A DNA stretch of 64,000 nt from a bacterium (GTDB taxonomy: Bacteria > Chloroflexota > Anaerolineae > Caldilineales > Caldilineaceae): assembly GCA_016124945.1 (NCBI GenBank), contig WGMT01000033.1:124001-188000 (forward strand), written 5' to 3'. Below are positions 58,456-64,000 of this stretch, one piece after another; position 1 is the stretch's first letter, and every line of letters starts with the position of its first letter. The translations under genes were made by a program, and so were the position numbers. The notes beneath the pieces were generated by a model that saw nothing but the letters and a program-made list of their open reading frames with translations, searched no databases and had not been told where the DNA came from.

Positions 58456-59967
58456 TCATCGTAGAAAGTCCGTGGCCTGGGCTTTGACCGCTTCACGTTC
58501 GTCGTCGTCGAGGTAGCGTAGGCCGAGGACGTTGCGCCCCAGGCGTGGATCGGCGCGTAGCTTGTCTTCGTGCTGCAACAGAAAATGCCAATACAGAAAA
58601 TTGAAGGGGCAGGCGTCCTCGCCGGTGCGCGCCTTTTTGTTGAAGACGCAACTGCCGCAGTAGTCGCTCATCTTGTCGATGTAGTTGGCCGAGGCGATGT
58701 ACGGTTTCGTCGCCGTCAGCCCACCGTCGGCGTTGAGCCCCATGCCGATGACGTTGGGCGGCATCACCCAATCATAGGCGTCGATGAAAAAGGCCATAAA
58801 CCAGTCGTTCACCTGGGCCGGATCGAGTTGGGCGAGCATGGCGAAGTTGCTCAACACCATCAGCCGCTCAATGTGGTGGACATAGCCACGGCGGATCGCC
58901 CGTTGGATCACCTGGCGAAGACAGTTCATCTCGGTTTCGCCTGTCCAGAAGAAATCGGGGACAGGGTTGTGATGTCCCCAGGCGTTTTTCTGCTTGAAGC
59001 CGGGCATCTGCCGCCAGTACTGCCAGTACATGAATTCGCGCCAACCCAGGATCTGGCGAATGAAGCCTTCCACCGACTGGATCGGTGCGCTCCCTTCATA
59101 GTAAGCGCGTTCGGCGGCCTCGATCAGTTGCATTGGTTCCAGTAGCCCCAAATTGAGGTAGGGCGAAAGGACCGAATGCCACAATGTCTCTTCGTTACGG
59201 CTCATGGCGTCTTCGTATGGCCCAAAGTCGGCCAGCCGGTGCGCGATGAAGTTTCCTAGCGCCGATGCCGCCTGTTGGCGGGTCACAGCGAGATCGAAAT
59301 TATCCAGCGAACCGACGTAGGCGGCGTCTGTTTCGGCGGCGATCTCGTCGATCACCTGCTGCGTGATGTGGTCCACGGCAAAGGTGGGCGCTTTGGGCGG
59401 TTGGGCGTCTTTGGGCAGGGGCTTGCGGTTCTCTTTGTCGAAGTTCCACTGCCCGCCGGCGGGATCGTCCCCGTGCATGAGGACGTCGAAGTGACGGCGC
59501 ATGGCGCGGTAGAAGTTCTCCATCACGTAGCGCTTGCCCGGCTGGGGATCAGGGTAGGGGTTGAACGACTCCACCAGAAATTGGCTATTGTCCACCACTT
59601 CCACAGGGACGCCGAGGAGATCGGGCAGACGGTGACGCTGAAATTGTCGTCCGTTGTAGTGACTGGCCGCCATGGTCACCAGCCGCTCGGGCTTGTGTTC
59701 GGCGCAGTGACGGCGTAGCCCGTCCTCAAACGAATCGGCGTGGACGTAGTCAACGTCATACCCCTTCTCGCGCAATTCCTGCGCGTAGTGACGCATGGCA
59801 GAGAGGAGCAGCACCAGCCGTCGCCGGTGATAGGGCATGGCGCGCCTTCGCCGCCGGCTCTCCACCATCACCACACGCACCGGCGCGCCACGTTCCTCGG
59901 CCCAGGTCAGGGCAGGATGGGGAAAGATGAGTTGATCGCCGAGAATCCAGATGGTGTGTTTGGGCAT
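58456..59967 (-). CDS. Fe-S bacterial cryptochrome/photolyase (PhrB/CryB type)
   Basis: 503 residues, the deoxyribodipyrimidine photolyase-related family. N-terminal Rossmann-like part (TIWILGDQLIFPHPAL), FAD domain blocks (VEGFIRQILGWREFMYWQYW, YDWVMPPNVIGMGLNADGGL) and four Cys for a [4Fe-4S] cluster: Cys in MNCLRQV, YCGSC and DACPF. Such proteins repair (6-4) lesions (PhrB) or act as light sensors; CryB of Rhodobacter affects photosynthesis genes. The YCGSC motif followed by KKARTGEDACPF is characteristic. Located among pigment genes. Confidence 0.92.
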   Translation of the reverse strand: MPKHTIWILGDQLIFPHPALTWAEERGAPVRVVMVESRRRRRAMPYHRRRLVLLLSAMRHYAQELREKGYDVDYVHADSFEDGLRRHCAEHKPERLVTMAASHYNGRQFQRHRLPDLLGVPVEVVDNSQFLVESFNPYPDPQPGKRYVMENFYRAMRRHFDVLMHGDDPAGGQWNFDKENRKPLPKDAQPPKAPTFAVDHITQQVIDEIAAETDAAYVGSLDNFDLAVTRQQAASALGNFIAHRLADFGPYEDAMSRNEETLWHSVLSPYLNLGLLEPMQLIEAAERAYYEGSAPIQSVEGFIRQILGWREFMYWQYWRQMPGFKQKNAWGHHNPVPDFFWTGETEMNCLRQVIQRAIRRGYVHHIERLMVLSNFAMLAQLDPAQVNDWFMAFFIDAYDWVMPPNVIGMGLNADGGLTATKPYIASANYIDKMSDYCGSCVFNKKARTGEDACPFNFLYWHFLLQHEDKLRADPRLGRNVLGLRYLDDDEREAVKAQATDFLR

Positions 59968-60018
59968 GGGCAGTTTTGGGGAGAATGACGACGGACGACG
60001 GACGACGGTCGTCCAGCG

Positions 60019-60663
60019 TCACTCCGCCAGTGTGAGATCGCGCGTCCCACCAACCCCCTCCACATAAACCTCATGGATCGCTCGCGCCACGTCCTCTGCC
60101 TTCAGGTGTTGTTTGGGCAGGCGGGCGGGGCCGCGTGACCAGAATTTGGTGTCTACGGCGGCGGGGCGGAGGAGGGTGACCTTGCGTTTGCGTTCCTCTT
60201 TGGCGAGGACGGTGGTGAAGGCTTCCAGCCCGGCTTTGGCGGCGGCGTAGGCGGCCAGCCGGGGGAGCGTGATCTGCTCCGTCAACGCGCCGATGAAGAC
60301 GAGGTGGGCGTCCTCGGCCAGGAGCGGTTGGCTGTGGTGAAAGGTGAGGTATGCGCCGGTCAAGTTGGCGTCCATCACCCGTCGCCAGCCTGTTTCGTCC
60401 AGATCGGACACCTTGGTAAAGGCGATGTCGCCCACAGCGTAGACCCATAGATCCACCGCTTCCAGTTCGTGGGCCAGCGCCAGCGTCGCCTGCTGCACCG
60501 AATAGGTGTCGGCCACGTCGGCCTGGGCCACGGCGGCGAGGCGGGGATCGGTGTCACCGTCCTTGTGAATCGTGGCGGCGACGGTCCACCCTTCGTCTAA
60601 CAACAGAGAGGCCAGCGCCGCACCCATATCGCCGTCGCCACCCCAGATCAATGCGCGTTTCAT
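60019..60663 (-). CDS. Short SDR-family oxidoreductase
   Basis: 214 residues. SDR with a divergent cofactor loop (IWGGDGDMGAALASLLLDEG in place of TGxxxGIG), a VYAVGDIAF segment at the NNAG position, and YAAAKAG, so the catalytic Tyr-Lys pair is kept. The short C-terminus lacks most of the substrate lid. Transcribed with the photolyase downstream. Substrate unknown; might work in carotenoid, lipid or quinone metabolism. Confidence 0.75.
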   Translation of the reverse strand: MKRALIWGGDGDMGAALASLLLDEGWTVAATIHKDGDTDPRLAAVAQADVADTYSVQQATLALAHELEAVDLWVYAVGDIAFTKVSDLDETGWRRVMDANLTGAYLTFHHSQPLLAEDAHLVFIGALTEQITLPRLAAYAAAKAGLEAFTTVLAKEERKRKVTLLRPAAVDTKFWSRGPARLPKQHLKAEDVARAIHEVYVEGVGGTRDLTLAE

Positions 60664-60691
60664 ACACAGGCTCCTTCAAAATAGAAGAGAT

Positions 60692-60962
60692 TTCACCGCA
60701 AAGGCGCAAAGGTCGCAAAGAGCGGACGCAAAGAAGGAAGAAGACAGAGAGAAGTTATCCACAGATTTTAAGGATTTCCAGAATAGAACGCGGATGAAGC
60801 GGATAGGGCGGATTTTTCGGATTGATTCTGAAAATCCGCTCCTATCTGCTCAATCCGCCTAATCCGCGTTCTATTCTGGAAATCCTTAAAATCTGTGAAA
60901 TCTGTGTCCAAACTCTGTTTCTCTTCGTGTTTTTCTTTGCGGCCTTTGCGCCTTTGCGGTAA
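60692..60962. repeat. Very long intergenic palindrome, family A (copy 5)
   Basis: About 270 bp nested inverted repeat: outer TTTCACCGCAAAGGCGCAAA / complement near 60945-60962, middle ACAGATTTTAAGGATTTCCA / complement at 60879-60896, and inner family A core GAATAGAACGCGGAT / ATCCGCGTTCTATTC with inner CGGATTGATTCTGAAAATCCG. It combines three word sets, so it looks like palindromes nested in palindromes. Fills the 373-nt gap between the SDR and desaturase genes. Confidence 0.85.
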
Positions 60963-61036
60963 ATAATTTGCACAGTGTTGGCATTGTGCCAAATTGAACA
61001 AACGATTTCAGTGAGATTGTCGCAAATTGGGGTGAA

Positions 61037-62515
61037 TCAATCCATGTCGTCAAGGACGAGTTGGGCGGCGACTTTGCCTGAGAGGGTGACCATGGGGACG
61101 CCGCCGCCGGGGTGGGTGGTGCCGCCGGCAAAGTAAAGCCCCTTGACGGCTGATGCCCGGTTGTGAGGACGGCGAAAAGCGGCCATGCGGTCGTTGGACG
61201 ATTGGCCGTAGAGTGCGCCGTTGCGGGCGCCGCTAAGGGTTTCCAGTTCGGGGGGCGTGATTATCTTCGTGTAGCGAAGCTGATCGCGTACGTCGAGATC
61301 GAAGTCGGTGGCGAGGCGGGCGAGGACGAGATCGCGGTAGCTTTCGGCCTGGGTGCGCCAGTCGAAGCGGCCGTTTTCGGCGGGCGTATTCACGAGGACG
61401 AACCAGTTTTCCGTCCCCGCGGGCGCGTGATCGGCGTCTGTCTTGGCGGTGATGGCGACGTAGATGGTGGGTTCGCGTGGAGGCACGCCGCGCCCGAAGA
61501 TGTCGCTAAATTCGTCTTCGTAGTCGTGGCTGAAGAAGATGTTGTGGTGGGCAAGTTGTTCGTGTACCCGATCCACGCCCAGGAGCAGGATGAAGCCCGA
61601 TGAAGACGGTTCCAACTTCGTCAACCGCTTCAGTTCGCGCCGCACGGTGGGGATGGGGGGCAGCATGCGCTGGTAGACGGTGGTGACGTCCACATTGGCG
61701 ATGACGTGGTTGGTTTCGAGGCGGTCGCCGTCCTTGAGCCGCACGCCGGTGACACGGTCGAATTGGAGATCAATGCCGTCCACAGGGCAGCCGGTGCGGA
61801 TCTCCACGCCCATCTCCTGTGCCAGTTGGGTGAGGGCGGCGGCGATCTGGGCGATGCCGCCCTGTGGGTAGAAGACGCCCTCGTTCAGTTCCACATGGGC
61901 GATGACATTGAGGGTGGCGGGGGCCAGGTAGGGTGACGCGCCGGTGTAGGTGGCGAAGCGCCCCAGCAGTTGGCGCGCCTGCCGTGAGTGGACGTGCTGT
62001 TCAATCGCCCGTTGCATGGGGCGCAGGGCGTCGGCCTGTAACATGCGCATGGGGTTGACCTGGAAGATCGTCTGCCAGGTAGGCGGCGCGCCGTAGATGA
62101 AGACGTCGCCGGTGGCCTCGTGGATTGTATTCGCATAGCGAAGGAAACGCAGGTAGCCGTCCTCGTCGCGGGGATCGAACTGGGCCAGACGTTGCGCCGT
62201 CACTTGCGGATCTTCGTCCACGTCGAGCAGAGATCCATCGGGGTAGAAGTAGCGGGTGAGCGGCTTCAGCGGCAGCAGCGTCAGATAGTCGTCCAGGCGG
62301 CGACCGGCGCGGCGGAAGAGATCCTCGAAGACCCAGCGCATGGTGATCACCGAGGGTCCTGTGTCCCAGCGGAAGCCGTCGGCCTCAAAGACGCCCATCT
62401 TGCCGCCGGTGCGCTCATTCTGTTCGAGGACGGTAACCCGTTTCCCCGCCGCGGCCAGGTTGATGGCGGCCGCAAGTCCGCCGATCCCGGCGCCGATGAT
62501 GACAATGTTGGACAA
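61037..62515 (-). CDS. crtI: CrtI-family carotenoid desaturase/ketolase-type FAD enzyme
   Basis: 492 residues from TTG 62515, with AGGAGTCACC just upstream; the earlier open frame runs through an inverted repeat. CrtI signature: IVIIGAGIGGLAAAINLAAA, FAD strand VTVLEQNERTGGKMG, WDTGPSVITM, and at the C-terminus LYFAGGTTHPGGGVPM. Close relatives desaturate phytoene or act on later carotenoids (CrtD/CrtN); the exact step is not clear. In phototrophic Chloroflexota it would supply carotenoids for the antenna and reaction centre. Followed by a CrtQ-like glycosyltransferase gene upstream, probably an operon. Confidence 0.88.
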   Translation of the reverse strand: MSNIVIIGAGIGGLAAAINLAAAGKRVTVLEQNERTGGKMGVFEADGFRWDTGPSVITMRWVFEDLFRRAGRRLDDYLTLLPLKPLTRYFYPDGSLLDVDEDPQVTAQRLAQFDPRDEDGYLRFLRYANTIHEATGDVFIYGAPPTWQTIFQVNPMRMLQADALRPMQRAIEQHVHSRQARQLLGRFATYTGASPYLAPATLNVIAHVELNEGVFYPQGGIAQIAAALTQLAQEMGVEIRTGCPVDGIDLQFDRVTGVRLKDGDRLETNHVIANVDVTTVYQRMLPPIPTVRRELKRLTKLEPSSSGFILLLGVDRVHEQLAHHNIFFSHDYEDEFSDIFGRGVPPREPTIYVAITAKTDADHAPAGTENWFVLVNTPAENGRFDWRTQAESYRDLVLARLATDFDLDVRDQLRYTKIITPPELETLSGARNGALYGQSSNDRMAAFRRPHNRASAVKGLYFAGGTTHPGGGVPMVTLSGKVAAQLVLDDMD

Positions 62516-62550
62516 AGGTGACTCCTTAAGTCGAGAGTGTTTCGTTTGCG

Positions 62551-62639
62551 ATGAATGAAGAATGAAGATTGTGTACAAGATTGCATCTGCAAATGACGAA
62601 GACGTCCTGTGCACAATCTTTATTCTTCATTCTTCATTC
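62551..62639. repeat. Inverted repeat overlapping the glycosyltransferase stop
   Basis: Arms of AATGAAG words: 62551-62573 with GAATGAAGATTGTG and 62611-62639 with CACAATCTTTATTCTTCATT. The right arm covers the last codon and TGA (62634-62636) of the glycosyltransferase. Same design as the repeat over the aldolase stop. Confidence 0.75.
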
Positions 62640-63818
62640 TTTTCTTACAACCCTCCCCTTCCACAGCGGCCCGCCATAGCGCCATTGCCACCAGAGTGAT
62701 TGGAAGGCGATGCGTGTCAGGAGGACGACGGAGATGGGCAGGAAGAGGGCGTCGGCGGGGCGTTGCTGGCTGTGGATGGCGGTGAGGCCGCGCAGGGCGA
62801 TGCCCCACAGCGCCAGCCCCAACGGCCACCACGGCCAGCCGGGAATGTTCACACCTGCTGCACCGAGGATGAAGCCGATCCACGGGCCGAGGAAGACGAT
62901 CCAGTGGAAGAGGGTGGCGGCGATGAGGCCGGCGGCGCTGCCGTAGCCTTTAAGAATGTTCTTGGCGTAGCCGTCGCGCACTTCTGTCCACGAGCGGTAC
63001 ATGCGGCAGCCGATGAGGTGGTTGCCTTCGGCCATGCGCAGGCGTAGTTGGCGCGCTTTGGCCAGGCGCGCCAGCGTCACATCTTCCAGCACATTGTCGC
63101 GCACGGCTTCGTGGCCGCCGATAGCATCGTAGGCGGCGCGGCGAAAGGCGATGCACTGTCCATTGGCGGCGGCGAAGATCGTGAAAGGGCTGTGGTGGAC
63201 AAAGAGAATGGGCAGGTAGGCGTGGACGACCAGCGCCATCAGCGGCACCACCAGTCGTTCGCCCCAGGTGACGGTGGTCTGGGTGGGCCAGATGGTGAGC
63301 AGATCGGCCTGGGTGCGCTCGAACTCGGCCAGGAGTGCGTCCACTGCGCCGGGGTCCCAGCGTACATCGGCGTCGGTGAAGATCAGGATCTGTCCTTGGG
63401 CGGATTGGGCCAGTTGGCGGCAGGCCCAGTTCTTGCCCAGCCAGTCGGCGGGCAGATCGGCTCCCGGCAACACGCGCAGGCGCGGATCACCGTCCGCGGC
63501 GGCGAGGGCAAGGGCGCCGGTGCCGTCGGTGGAGTGATCGTCGAGGATCAGCACTTCGAGATCGGGCGCGTCCTGAGCCAGGAGGCTGCGGACGGTCTCC
63601 GCGATGACGGCGGCCTCGTTGCGGGCGGGGATGAGGACGGAGAGGCGCCGAGGCGAAGAGGCGACGAGGCGATGAGACGTGGCCGCGCTGAGATCTCTGC
63701 TTTGCCTCGTCGCCTCGTTGCCTCTCCGCCTCAACCTGGGAAAGGTCCACCAATTGAGCAGCAGGATACCGCTCATGCCCAACAAGATTGTAGTAACGAA
63801 GAATTGGAAGATCAGCAT
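62634..63818 (-). CDS. Family 2 glycosyltransferase, CrtQ-like
   Basis: 394 residues. Membrane helix at about 1-25, then an insert (about residues 31-59) that is encoded by a palindrome, and the GT2 domain: SVLIPARNEAAVIAETVRSL, LEVLILDDHSTDGTG, the DAD-like motif IFTDADVRWDPGAVDALLAE, NVLEDVTLARLAKARQLRLR. C-terminus has several helices. This architecture is the carotenoid glycosyltransferase/hopanoid HpnB type, and it sits upstream of crtI on the same strand, so glycosylated carotenoid as in Chloroflexus is likely. Confidence 0.85.
   Translation of the reverse strand: MLIFQFFVTTILLGMSGILLLNWWTFPRLRRRGNEATRQSRDLSAATSHRLVASSPRRLSVLIPARNEAAVIAETVRSLLAQDAPDLEVLILDDHSTDGTGALALAAADGDPRLRVLPGADLPADWLGKNWACRQLAQSAQGQILIFTDADVRWDPGAVDALLAEFERTQADLLTIWPTQTTVTWGERLVVPLMALVVHAYLPILFVHHSPFTIFAAANGQCIAFRRAAYDAIGGHEAVRDNVLEDVTLARLAKARQLRLRMAEGNHLIGCRMYRSWTEVRDGYAKNILKGYGSAAGLIAATLFHWIVFLGPWIGFILGAAGVNIPGWPWWPLGLALWGIALRGLTAIHSQQRPADALFLPISVVLLTRIAFQSLWWQWRYGGPLWKGRVVRKE
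63641..63732. repeat. Palindrome inside the glycosyltransferase coding region
   Basis: GAGGCGAAGAGGCGACGAGG (from about 63650) pairs with CCTCGTCGCCTCGTTGCCTC (63704-63723) in an imperfect 90-bp inverted repeat lying in frame between the membrane helix and the GT2 domain. It encodes RRRGNEATRQSRDLSAATSH followed by RLVASSPRR. Same style as the intergenic palindromes. Confidence 0.8.
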
Positions 63819-64000
63819 CGATTGGTCTTGTAACGGTGTTGTGACGATGTGAGTATGATACTGGGTTTTGGGAGAGGGGGCGAATTGGGGAAGGTGGTGA
63901 CTGGTGAACGTTCATGTGCAGACGGATTGGAGAAAGGGCGTTGATCTGCTGTGCGTTGTCGTAATTGATTACTTTGTTTGATAGTATATAGTACGTGACA
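63819..64000. other. Upstream region to window edge
   Basis: No gene seen. On the minus strand it should contain the promoter of the glycosyltransferase-crtI operon. Nothing specific recognised. Confidence 0.3.

Overview
This window is from a phototrophic member of the Chloroflexota with type II reaction centres and no sign of chlorosomes. It resembles Roseiflexus or the phototrophic Anaerolineae/Caldilineae relatives; that placement is inferred from gene content, not from a tree. Supporting signs are a single fused pufLM gene, an alternative complex III (ACIII) in place of cytochrome bc1, a tetraheme PufC, bchXYZ for bacteriochlorophyll a, and no H subunit, chlorosome or FMO gene in view.

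Layout. (1) 1-13.9 kb is ordinary heterotrophic sequence: a CBM9-like protein, two tandem methyltransferases, an M24 peptidase, then a mostly minus-strand run of catabolic genes (SDR, alpha/beta hydrolase, UspA, SMP-30 lactonase, RidA-like protein, CutC, HpcH/HpaI aldolase), a DM13 protein and a three-gene sugar ABC importer. (2) 13.9-15.1 kb has no convincing gene but carries short tandem repeats and two copies of a 16-bp palindrome. (3) 15.1-43.8 kb is a plus-strand photosynthesis supercluster: actF-A-B-C-D-E, two genes sharing a domain, pufB-pufA-pufLM-pufC, bchG, bchP, puhE, a bchO-like gene, bchF, bchC, bchX, a DUF169 gene, a small membrane protein, bchY, bchZ, a BCD-family transporter, a lipoprotein, a 46-residue membrane protein, bchI and bchD. 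(4) 43.9-52.8 kb looks like a copper/redox block: CopB-type ATPase, small secreted and SHOCT proteins, a Met/His-rich multicopper oxidase, and a NarL-type two-component pair. (5) 52.9-63.8 kb is a minus-strand accessory photosynthesis and carotenoid block: a 31-residue membrane protein, a second geranylgeranyl-reductase-like enzyme, a second BCD transporter, an SDR-TspO fusion, an Fe-S photolyase/cryptochrome, an SDR, a CrtI-like desaturase and a CrtQ-like glycosyltransferase.

How it works together. Light drives the PufLM reaction centre fed by the PufBA antenna. The quinol produced is reoxidised by ACIII and electrons return through cytochrome c to PufC, so most of a cyclic electron-transfer chain is in one co-directional cluster. 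The same cluster holds the whole late pathway from chlorophyllide a to phytylated bacteriochlorophyll a (BchXYZ, BchF, BchC, BchG, BchP) and two of three Mg-chelatase subunits. bchH, bchM, the ring-E cyclase and bchLNB are not in the window.

The main unexplained signals are a 16-bp palindrome found three times, always in non-coding DNA upstream of photosynthesis operons; a long hairpin between pufA and pufLM; several very small membrane proteins next to photosynthesis genes; a domain of unknown function on BchX; an SDR-TspO fusion beside an Fe-S cryptochrome; and a family of long near-perfect intergenic palindromes, one of which seems to have entered a coding region.
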